Under the pieces are notes generated by a model. That model ran no database searches, had not been told where the DNA came from, and was given only the letters and a program-made list of their open reading frames with translations. The position numbers and the translations under genes were made by a program. Source: Terriglobia bacterium (lineage in GTDB: Bacteria; Acidobacteriota; Terriglobia; Terriglobales; Acidobacteriaceae). From it: DNA of 44,943 nucleotides. Numbering within the stretch: the first letter of the stretch is position 1; the number at the start of each line of letters is the position of its first letter. The stretch is from NCBI GenBank assembly GCA_020073385.1, contig JAIQFH010000055.1, forward strand, positions 1-44,943, in the 5' to 3' direction. Below, piece by piece: positions 39,049-44,943 of this stretch.

Positions 39049-39441
39049 ATGGCGAAAGCAAAACTGAGAATTCTTTATGGCGAAGGCGATGGGGACGTAC
39101 TGGCGAAGCAGGCTGTGGCATTTGAAAAGGCCGGACATGTGGTGCAGAAGGCCGAGGGACGCAAGGGAGTGGACGAGTCTCTGCGGAAGGCCACGTTTGA
39201 TCTGGTGATTCTCGGATCGACATTGAGCCGCAATGATCGCCATCATCTGCCCTATATGGTGAAGAAGGTGAACGCCGAGACCAGCGTGCTGGTTATGCAT
39301 GCCGATGGAAGCCGGCATCCGTATGTAGATGCTTGCGTGGACACCGGGTCGAGCATGGAGACAGTGTTGAACCGGATCGAGACCATGAAGATTGCCGGAA
39401 TGATGCCGCAGGCGGCAGCAGCGGCTGGGGCGGGAAGGTAA
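39049..39441 (+). CDS. Receiver-like (REC) domain protein lacking the phospho-acceptor Asp
   Basis: A 130-residue protein from ATG at 39049, with GGGGAG upstream. It has a receiver-like order: strand LRILYGEGDGDVLAKQAVAF, AEGRKGVDESLRKATFDLVI, then LGSTLSRNDRHHLPYMVKKV and TSVLVMHADG. The site where an Asp normally ends strand 3 reads DLVILGS, so the phospho-acceptor is Gly. The acidic pair at the end of strand 1 is also altered (YGEGDGD). It is therefore an atypical or pseudo-receiver and may bind a partner without phosphorylation. It ends with an Ala-rich tail and a rho-independent terminator. No kinase lies nearby. Confidence 0.72.
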   Translation: MAKAKLRILYGEGDGDVLAKQAVAFEKAGHVVQKAEGRKGVDESLRKATFDLVILGSTLSRNDRHHLPYMVKKVNAETSVLVMHADGSRHPYVDACVDTGSSMETVLNRIETMKIAGMMPQAAAAAGAGR

Positions 39442-39470
39442 GAGCAGTACCCAGTACTCAGTAGAACGAA

Positions 39471-39495
39471 GGGCGGCCTTGCGGCTGCCCTTTTT
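39471..39495 (+). terminator. Rho-independent terminator of the receiver-like gene
   Basis: GGGCGGCC (39471-39478) and GGCTGCCC (39483-39490) pair with one mismatch around a 4-nt loop and are followed by five T. It ends 54 bp after the stop codon. Confidence 0.8.
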
Positions 39496-39647
39496 CCATT
39501 TCATCCCAGTAGAGAATCACGTTCGGTACGAATCAACTTCGTCAATGGTGGAGTGAGAGAGCCGCTTCGGGTTACAAATCTGCCTGGCGATTCGCGATGC
39601 GAACGCTGAAGTGGGAAGAGATCGGGAATTTCGAGGCGAAGTGAAAA

Positions 39648-39685
39648 TCCCTACCCTGTCGCACAAAAAGGCGACAAGGGTGGGA
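39648..39685. repeat. CCCTACCCTGTCGC hairpin
   Basis: TCCCTACCCTGTCGC pairs with GGCGACAAGGGTGGGA around a 7-nt loop. It belongs to the CCCATCCT-type family (3712, 16514, 18127) by its outer sequence and lies downstream of jag. Confidence 0.6.
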
Positions 39686-39712
39686 ACCCTCAAGATTATT
39701 GGAAGAGATCTC

Positions 39713-40243
39713 TTACGGAAGAGTTCGCGGGGCCGGCTTCCCGGCCGCACCCTTGTAGTCCTTTGGGTAAACCACGAGGCAACGGTTCGAGCCTTCGCCT
39801 TCGCTCTCGGTGTGGAGGTCGGCTTCGTCGCGCAGGGCTAGGTGGACGATGCGGCGCTCGCGCGAGGACATCGGGCTGAAGTGGTAGGGAGTTCCGGTTT
39901 TGCGGACTTTCTCAGCGGCGACGTCGGCCGCGGCGCGCAGTTCCTGAATGCGCAACGAGCGGCGATTCTGGCAGTCGAAGCAGACCTTCTCGTGCTCGCC
40001 CGAAGCCAGGTGCAACATTTCGAGCGCGAGCAGCTCCAGGGCGCGCAGCAACTCTCCGCCGCGATCGAGCAGGAGCGGGGAGTCGGGGCCGGAGAAGTCG
40101 ACGAGAATTTCAGGCTTCTCCCAGTCGCGATTCTCGGGGAGAGGCGGGTCGACGATGATGCGATATTTGAGGCGAAGACCGCCATGGGTGACGACGGCCT
40201 GAAGGAACGTGTTGATTTTATTGGCGGCGGCGACTTTGTCCAT
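39713..40243 (-). CDS. jag: RNA-binding protein Jag/KhpB (KH and R3H domains)
   Basis: A 176-residue protein. Residues about 25-85 form the KH-like domain (ILVDFSGPDSPLLLDRGGEL, LRALELLALEMLHLA). Residues about 105-165 form the R3H domain with its ELRAAADVAAEKVRKTGTPY, HFSPMSSRERRIVHLALRDE pattern and SEGEGSNRCLVVYP ending. The N-terminal Jag domain is short. KhpB binds RNA together with KhpA and affects cell division and wall growth in several bacteria. It follows yidC in the rpmH operon with a 269-bp repeat-filled gap, the classical order. A CFDCQNRR segment is a possible metal site. Confidence 0.9.
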   Translation of the reverse strand: MDKVAAANKINTFLQAVVTHGGLRLKYRIIVDPPLPENRDWEKPEILVDFSGPDSPLLLDRGGELLRALELLALEMLHLASGEHEKVCFDCQNRRSLRIQELRAAADVAAEKVRKTGTPYHFSPMSSRERRIVHLALRDEADLHTESEGEGSNRCLVVYPKDYKGAAGKPAPRTLP

Positions 40244-40248
40244 AAGAA

Positions 40249-40508
40249 GCTTTCAGCTATCAGCCGTCAGCTTTCAGCGAACGGCCCAGCGGGATTTCTA
40301 TCCGGTGTCGGGGAATCGGCCCCGGGGGCTAAAGCCCCGATCTCTACTCGTCTCTACGCGGCGCTAAAGCGCCGCTCTTCCACGGTTGCGCTACGATCTC
40401 GTTGCCGTTAGGTCCGTTGCCATCCATTTTCCGTCAGATCCGTTGCCATCCGCGCCTGCCACAACGATCGCATTTGGCTGACAGCTGAGAGCTGACGGCT
40501 GACAGCTC
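40249..40508. repeat. Repeat-filled gap between yidC and jag
   Basis: The outer pair AGCTTTCAGCTATCAGCCGT (40249-40268) and GGCTGACAGCTGAGAGCTGA with CGGCTGACAGCT (40477-40508) is inverted. Inside is the GGGGCTAAAGCCCC / GCGGCGCTAAAGCGCCGC element (40328-40386), and then GTCCGTTGCCATCC / GATCCGTTGCCATCC direct units (40411-40453). No gene. Confidence 0.65.
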
Positions 40509-40512
40509 GCCG

Positions 40513-42291
40513 TCACTTGTCTTTCTTCCTGGCGCGTTTGGCCATCATCTCGCGCATCTCACGGCCAAGCGACGTGCGATTCATGACGGCCTGCTGGGCA
40601 ATCGAAATCACGTTGACCACGGCATAGTACAGGTTCAAGCCCGCCTGCAGGCGGAAGAAGATGAAGCCCATCATCAGGGGCATCATCACGTTCATCATCC
40701 GTTGCTGCGCCGGATCCATGCCAGCCTGCGGCGTCATGCGCTGCGTTACCAAACTGCTGATCACCATCAGAATCGGCAATATGTAGATAGGATCGGGCGC
40801 CGACAGGTCGTGAATCCAGAGCCAGTGCGCGTGCCGCAGATCGAGTGCCGTCGACAACATGCGGTAATACGCGAACAGGAACGGCATCTGAATCAGCAGC
40901 GGCAGACATCCGCCCGCCGGATTGACGCCTTCTTTCTTGTACAGTGCAGCGATTTCCTCGTTCATCGCCGCCTTGCGCGGATCGCGCAAGCTGTACTTCT
41001 TGTATTTCTCCTGAATTGATTTGATCTGCGGCGCCACGCGCTGCATCTTCAGCATCGACTTCATTTGCGTGATCCGCAGCGGGAGCAAGGCCAGGCTGAT
41101 GATCAGCGTCTGGAGAACAATGGCCCATCCCCAGTTGTGGATGATGTAGTGATAGGTCCAGCGTAGCCAGACGAAAAGCGGTTTGGCGATGATGCCCCAC
41201 CAGCCAAAGTCGACCAGGCCGTTGAGATCGTTGTCGGCACCCGAGACACCGGGAACAGGAATCTTCTGCAGGACCTGCAACTCCTTGGGGCCTGCGAAGA
41301 GCCGCTCAGAGGTGGCGCCACGAGGGTTGCCGACGGCGGCGCCGATGACGTCAACGTTGACGGTTTCCTTGCTGTCCGGCTTTGAGGGGTCCTTCGGAAC
41401 CGGCATGCTGTGGTTCAGAGTGACCATCGAAGCGGCGGCCGGATCGTCAGGAATGAACACGGCAGCGAAATATTGATCGGTGGGTCCGGCCCAGTGAAAG
41501 GGGCCGGGCATGGTCGCTCCGCCAATCACCTGCGTACACTTTGAAAACAGTGAGAATCCGCAGCGGGGAGTCACGCGCTCGATATTCTTGTTGAACTGAT
41601 AGGCCAGAAGCGAGGTCGCGTAAAAGGCTGGCGACGTCTGGTCGCCAAATCCCGATGGCCAAGCTAAAAAAGCTTCCTTCGGCGTTCCCTTGTAGGTGAC
41701 GCTGGCGTCGGTTTTGACGACGTAGGTGTCATCGAATTTGAAGACTTTGCGGACGCTCAGATCCTGGTCGGAGTACTCGAAGGTGATCTGCTGGCCGTCT
41801 TGCGTTGCAACGTAGAGCGCCGAGTTCAGGCGTCCGCGTAGACCTTCGTCATAGGTCCAGAGCGAGAGTGGATATCCATACTGCGCCGAGGCAGTGGGAT
41901 TGACCAGGTCGAGCTTGCCGTTTTCGGCGTCGTTGTCGAATTTCTTCAGGATCCACGATTTAACCTGCCCACCGCGATTGGAAAACGTAACCCGGTAGAG
42001 GTCGCTCTCTATCACGGTTTCGGTTTCGGCGGGCGCCTGCTTCCTGACCGCAGGCGTTAAGGGAGTGGCGGGCCGAGTCGTGGGCGCCTTTGACTCATTC
42101 GACTCAGGCGACTCAGGCGGAGGCGGCGGAGCCTGCTCCGTCTGGGCTATCTTCTGCGGCGGCGGGGGCGTGGGGAAGTACTTCTTCAGCAACGGCTGCG
42201 CCAGCAGCATGAAGACGAACGAGACGAGGAAGATGAGAAGCAGTCGTTTCTCGCTGCCCGGTTCGTGTTGAGGATTTTTATATTCGGCCAA
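40513..42291 (-). CDS. yidC: Membrane protein insertase YidC
   Basis: A 592-residue protein. The start is placed at TTG 42291 (AEYKNPQHEPGSEKRLLLIF), with GGAA upstream; the frame runs to 42321 but overlaps yidD. TM1 is followed by a Pro-rich linker, the periplasmic P1 domain (about 80-345: ETVIESDLYRVTFSNRGGQV; SVRKVFKFDDTYVVKTDASV), and five C-terminal helices of the 60-kDa inner-membrane protein family (YHYIIHNWGWAIVLQTLIIS; AALYKKEGVNPAGGCLPLLI; QMPFLFAYYRMLSTALDLRH). The C1 loop holds the basic-helix pattern and the conserved Arg. It inserts membrane proteins alone or with SecYEG. Confidence 0.97.
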   Translation of the reverse strand: MAEYKNPQHEPGSEKRLLLIFLVSFVFMLLAQPLLKKYFPTPPPPQKIAQTEQAPPPPPESPESNESKAPTTRPATPLTPAVRKQAPAETETVIESDLYRVTFSNRGGQVKSWILKKFDNDAENGKLDLVNPTASAQYGYPLSLWTYDEGLRGRLNSALYVATQDGQQITFEYSDQDLSVRKVFKFDDTYVVKTDASVTYKGTPKEAFLAWPSGFGDQTSPAFYATSLLAYQFNKNIERVTPRCGFSLFSKCTQVIGGATMPGPFHWAGPTDQYFAAVFIPDDPAAASMVTLNHSMPVPKDPSKPDSKETVNVDVIGAAVGNPRGATSERLFAGPKELQVLQKIPVPGVSGADNDLNGLVDFGWWGIIAKPLFVWLRWTYHYIIHNWGWAIVLQTLIISLALLPLRITQMKSMLKMQRVAPQIKSIQEKYKKYSLRDPRKAAMNEEIAALYKKEGVNPAGGCLPLLIQMPFLFAYYRMLSTALDLRHAHWLWIHDLSAPDPIYILPILMVISSLVTQRMTPQAGMDPAQQRMMNVMMPLMMGFIFFRLQAGLNLYYAVVNVISIAQQAVMNRTSLGREMREMMAKRARKKDK

Positions 42292-42307
42292 AGTTATGAG
42301 TTCCGTT

Positions 42308-42622
42308 TCAAGAGCGACCACCGGGGCTAAAGCCCGGTGAATTCGGTACGTCTGACGCGGCCCTCAAAGGGCCGCGCTTCCACGGGGCTTCGACGCCCGG
42401 TTTCACTACCGGATCGTAACCACCCTTAACGAACGGATGGCAACGCAGTACCCGCGCTGCAGCCTTCAACCCGCCGCGCAGAACGCCATAACGCTCGATG
42501 GCTTCCATGGCGTATTCGGAGCACGTCGGGGTGTAGCGGCACGCGGGCGGGAACATGGGTGAGATGGCCCACTTGTAGGCACGCAACAGACAGAGTGCGA
42601 CGCGTTGTGCAAAAGGGCGCAT
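42308..42622 (-). CDS. yidD: Membrane-protein insertion efficiency factor YidD, with repeat-derived tail
   Basis: A 104-residue protein. The conserved YidD core is complete: LLRAYKWAISPMFPPACRYT, PTCSEYAMEAIERYGVLRGG, AARVLRCHPFVKGGYDPV, with the three conserved Cys. YidD is a membrane-associated helper of YidC. The usual family ends shortly after GGxDPV; here about 26 more residues (VEAPWKRGPLRAASDVPNSP and following) are encoded by dispersed palindromes (42318-42392). It starts 1 bp after the rnpA stop and is followed 16 bp later by yidC. Confidence 0.95.
   Translation of the reverse strand: MRPFAQRVALCLLRAYKWAISPMFPPACRYTPTCSEYAMEAIERYGVLRGGLKAAARVLRCHPFVKGGYDPVVKPGVEAPWKRGPLRAASDVPNSPGFSPGGRS
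42318..42392. repeat. Dispersed palindromes forming the 3' end of yidD
   Basis: CACCGGGGCTAAAGCCCGGT (42318-42338) and GCGGCCCTCAAAGGGCCGC (42357-42375) with GCTTCCACGGGG belong to the family at 37515, 40316 and 23979. They overlap the yidD stop region. Confidence 0.75.
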
Positions 42623-42623
42623 A

Positions 42624-43076
42624 TCAGGTTCTGGGCTCCGGTCTTGCAGCCGCCAGCTTCCTCTCTATGACTACGAAAGCCCGGCGCACTTCGTTCAGTA
42701 GCGCGTCGAAGCTAATGGTTAACAACACTTTCTTCGGATTGATCACGACATCGGCGCCTGGCCCCGGACAAGGGCGGGTGAGGCGGACAGCCTCCCGCAA
42801 GCGACGCTTCATGCGGTTCCGCTGAACGGCGCCCCCCAGAGCGCGACCCACCGTGAATCCGATGCGAAGACCCGAAGTTGCCGGAACTGTGGCAGCGCCA
42901 GCGGCTTGCCGGTCGAGATAGAAAACAGTCATAGATGCCGAGAAATGCCGGCGCCCCTGCTTGTATACACGCTCGAAATCGGCGTGGCGTAACAACCGAG
43001 AGCTGCGGGGAAACGCGGCTTTCGCCTTTCGCGGCTCGACACCTTGATTCGATGCTTCAGGCACACTGGCGGTCAC
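42624..43076 (-). CDS. rnpA: Ribonuclease P protein component
   Basis: A 150-residue protein from GTG at 43076. After a 27-residue extension, FPRSSRLLRHADFERVYKQG and FTVGRALGGAVQRNRMKRRL, with the RNR motif, match the RnpA core, followed by REAVRL and ADVVINPKKVLLTISFDALL. It binds RNase P RNA and lets it process 5' ends of precursor tRNAs. It lies between rpmH and yidD (1 bp gap). Confidence 0.96.
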   Translation of the reverse strand: MTASVPEASNQGVEPRKAKAAFPRSSRLLRHADFERVYKQGRRHFSASMTVFYLDRQAAGAATVPATSGLRIGFTVGRALGGAVQRNRMKRRLREAVRLTRPCPGPGADVVINPKKVLLTISFDALLNEVRRAFVVIERKLAAARPEPRT

Positions 43077-43157
43077 AGTGCCTCTAAACTACAGAACGCA
43101 TTTGCGATTGACGCAGTCGCGGCCGAGAGCGGCCGCGCCACACTGATTCGCGGCTGC

Positions 43158-43313
43158 TTATTCCCGAAAACCTGGCTTCACTGAGACCCGCTTGCGCCCT
43201 TTGGCGCGGCGGCGGGAAAGAACCTTCTGGCCGCCCTGGGTCTTCATGCGCGTGCGGAATCCGTGCTTCTTGGACCGCTTGCGCCGGTTAGGTTGGAACG
43301 TACGCTTAGGCAT
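43158..43313 (-). CDS. rpmH: 50S ribosomal protein L34
   Basis: A 51-residue, highly basic protein, ATG at 43313 to TAA at 43158. The conserved L34 start MPKRTFQPNRRKRSKKHGFR, TRMKT, then GGQKVLSRRRAKGRKR is followed by SVKPGFRE, slightly longer than most L34. AGGAG lies about 12 nt upstream. First gene of the rpmH-rnpA-yidD-yidC-jag operon. Confidence 0.97.
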   Translation of the reverse strand: MPKRTFQPNRRKRSKKHGFRTRMKTQGGQKVLSRRRAKGRKRVSVKPGFRE

Positions 43314-43362
43314 GAAAAGTAGCTGCTCCTGATTCGTTCGACGGTCTTAGGGCAAACTCAAA

Positions 43363-43391
43363 GTATAAATCAGGGGCTGGTTCCGCGCCAA
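43363..43391 (-). promoter_or_regulatory. Promoter of the rpmH operon
   Basis: TTGGCG (43391-43386) and TTATAC (43368-43363) on the minus strand are 17 bp apart, about 50 bp upstream of the rpmH start. No dnaA gene or DnaA-box cluster is visible here. Confidence 0.6.
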
Positions 43392-43500
43392 ACGCTGCTG
43401 GGGTAGGATGTGGCGACGGGAAAAACGGCTCCGCCCCTTTCTTGCGTTGTTTTTGGCCTTGCCCGCCCCGCGCGCGTGAGGCTCGAGCTTTTCTTGTTTT

Positions 43501-43971
43501 CTAAAACCAGCGCCGTACCCGTAAGCGGTGCTGTCCGAACTCGTCGTGGAAGGCTTCTTCCAACTTCGCTTCTTCGACCGGAATCACAGTCCAGTTAAGA
43601 TAGGCAACCATCAAGGGTAGAAGAACGACTGGCCAGATTTGTTTCAGTAATCCCGCTTCTCCGAGGTAGGCCAAGACGAGGCCTACATACATCGGATTTC
43701 GAGTGAAGCGATACGGTCCCCGTGTCACCAGCTTCGCAGATACCTTACCCGGAACCGTTGTGGTTCTAGCCTTACGGAAAAGCACGAGCCCCCAGCCCGC
43801 GATCACCGCACCCACAGCAAACAAAGCAACTCCGGCGATCGTACTAACCAAGACCGCCTTTGGAGAGATGGTGACACGACGCACATGTTCCAGGGCTACA
43901 CCCAGGAGATAGGTCAGCACGAACACCCAAGGAACAGGCACAAGCAGTAGGAATCGAACGGGATTCTTCAT
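43501..43971 (-). CDS. Isoprenylcysteine carboxyl methyltransferase-family membrane protein
   Basis: A 156-residue protein with four membrane helices (about 7-27, 41-64, 92-112, 116-132). The ICMT/PEMT signature LVTRGPYRFTRNPMYVGLVL and the C-terminal VIPVEEAKLEEAFHDEFGQH are both in place; in family members these bind S-adenosylmethionine. Bacterial members of this family methylate unknown acceptors such as isoprenoid or lipid groups; the substrate cannot be assigned. It starts at ATG 43971 and is isolated from the rpmH operon. Confidence 0.9.
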   Translation of the reverse strand: MKNPVRFLLLVPVPWVFVLTYLLGVALEHVRRVTISPKAVLVSTIAGVALFAVGAVIAGWGLVLFRKARTTTVPGKVSAKLVTRGPYRFTRNPMYVGLVLAYLGEAGLLKQIWPVVLLPLMVAYLNWTVIPVEEAKLEEAFHDEFGQHRLRVRRWF

Positions 43972-44160
43972 TCCCCAACTCCTCAGTCACTGTGAACCGC
44001 GAGGGTCGGCTTCAAGGGCCTATCTCAAAGCAGTGACATTGTCGCACCCGTTTTACGAAATCGGCGATCACACAAGTTTGCGCCGTCTGCTCGTCCTACC
44101 GCGATGGAGGTATTGAGCGTAATCGGGGATTTCACAGCAGTTGGTTCACGTGAATTTGAG

Positions 44161-44589
44161 TTATTTCGCGGGCGCTATCGGTACAGCCATGATTGTAGCC
44201 AGCATGGTTGCAACCGCCTTCTCTTTGCCGCCGCTGATGGCAAAGGCGTCCGCTGTACAAACCGTCAGCGTCCGCCCTGCTCTCTTCACTTGCGCTCTAG
44301 CCGCGAAGGCCTCGCCCGCAGCGGGCGCGAGGAGGTTCACCTTTAGCTCCACGGTAAGGACCTCCTTATCGTCTGCCGCCACGGTTAAGGCGGCGTAACC
44401 ACAAGCAGAATCCAGAACCGCAGTGATAGCGCCCGCGTGCAGGTAGCCGTTCTGTTGCGTAAGATTTGGCGAAAATGGCAGGCGAATCTCCACACCGCCT
44501 TGAACCACTGCTGTGAGCTCGGCCCCCAAAGTGGACATGAAGGCCTGCTGGGAAAAACTTTGCCGGACGCGTTCCTCGTGCGTGGTCAC
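44161..44589 (-). CDS. PaaI-family hotdog thioesterase
   Basis: A 142-residue protein starting at GTG, with GAGGAGG 6 nt upstream. The hotdog fold is read from IRLPFSPNLTQQNGYLHAGA, ITAVLDSACGYAALTVAADD, LTVELKVNLLAPAAGEAFAA and RTLTVCTADAFAISGGKEKA. GYLHAGAITAVLDSACGYAA holds the HxG and Asp features of PaaI-type acyl-CoA thioesterases. It probably hydrolyses aromatic or short acyl-CoA esters; no phenylacetate gene lies nearby. Confidence 0.9.
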   Translation of the reverse strand: MTTHEERVRQSFSQQAFMSTLGAELTAVVQGGVEIRLPFSPNLTQQNGYLHAGAITAVLDSACGYAALTVAADDKEVLTVELKVNLLAPAAGEAFAARAQVKRAGRTLTVCTADAFAISGGKEKAVATMLATIMAVPIAPAK

Positions 44590-44817
44590 GTACCTCCTCT
44601 ATTCGCCAGGGTCCTTTCCGTTACGGTATTCGCAATGATAAATGCTTCTTCCGAGATGAGCCTCGGAATCGAAACCATGAATGTTGTAACCAGACCATTT
44701 TGCTCACTGAGGGGTTTGAGATGGGATGAGAAGGTCGATCCCCGATCACGGATCGCGCTAAGCTACCGGTGATCAAAGCACTCGTAGTGCAATCCCGAAG
44801 GATAAGGAGATCGACCC

Positions 44818-44943
44818 TTGAAGAAGAATAGCAAGTCTGCCATGAAGAAGGAACAGAAAGCGAAGCGGGCGAAAGCTCGGCGTCCAGTGCAGCGAGAAGC
44901 CAAGGAAGTACTGGCGGAGCTGGTGGAGAAACTGAGAGGAAAG
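44818..44943 (+). CDS. Lys/Arg-rich ORF cut by the window end
   Basis: TTG at 44818, with AAGGAGA 7 nt upstream, opens a frame of 42 codons that runs off the window (MKKNSKSAMKKEQKAKRAKA, RRPVQREAKEVLAELVEKLR...). An ATG at 44842 is another possible start. It is very basic at first and helical later, suggesting a nucleic-acid-associated protein, but the family is not recognised. Confidence 0.5.
   Translation, partial: MKKNSKSAMKKEQKAKRAKARRPVQREAKEVLAELVEKLRGK

Noticed and set aside
43314..43500. Chromosomal origin next to rpmH
   Set aside because: rpmH often neighbours dnaA/oriC, but no TTATCCACA-type DnaA boxes and no dnaA gene are visible here.

Overview
The window is high-GC (about 60 %) bacterial chromosome. 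Gene content, protein style and the rpmH-rnpA-yidD-yidC-jag cluster (a YidC beginning AEYKNPQHEPGSEKR, S53 peptidases with Ig-like tails, DUF2911-type proteins, HpnH) point to Acidobacteriota, probably class Terriglobia. This placement is inferred from protein character; no rRNA is present. No tRNA, rRNA or CRISPR array was found.

Layout. 1-1000: accessory edge with a decayed transposase fragment and a small gene interrupted by a stop codon. 1010-3007: a GbsR/MarR-type regulator with two membrane-protein genes on the minus strand, with two inverted-repeat candidate operators. 3216-4528: mscL with a zinc-ribbon tail and a secreted protein. 5038-8679: a large secreted sedolisin (S53) peptidase with its own promoter, long leader and terminator. 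8905-11809: a hypothetical gene, a Crp/Fnr regulator paired with a DUF4242-like gene under a perfect palindrome, and hpnH. 12213-18722: small conserved genes, an anti-anti-sigma factor, an oligopeptidase B-like S9 peptidase, an accessory gene pair and a cupin gene whose 3' end is duplicated. 19014-27764: gyrA, a PASTA protein, an aldo/keto reductase, selD (a selenoprotein here) and secreted or anchored proteins. 27927-34983: a DinB protein, a split nuclease-like locus, the tldD-tldE pair, a small membrane protein and an amidohydrolase. 35065-39441: an OmpA-like protein, a YCF48-like protein, a DUF2911-like protein and a degenerate receiver protein. 39713-43313: jag, yidC, yidD, rnpA and rpmH, the conserved protein-insertion/RNase P/L34 operon. 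43501-44943: a methyltransferase-like membrane protein, a PaaI-type thioesterase and a basic ORF cut by the window end.

The most striking property is the density of short dispersed palindromic repeats. At least six families fill nearly every intergenic gap, and copies also lie in frame inside coding sequences (selD, the YCF48-like gene, the 3' end of yidD, a secreted protein and probably gyrA), adding peptide segments. Other points worth checking are the UGA/Sec codon of selD with a bacterial-SECIS-like hairpin, a GyrA with Leu at the position of E. coli Ser83, and a nuclease-like locus that looks split by a +1 frameshift. No complete, clearly new multi-gene defence or metabolic system could be supported.
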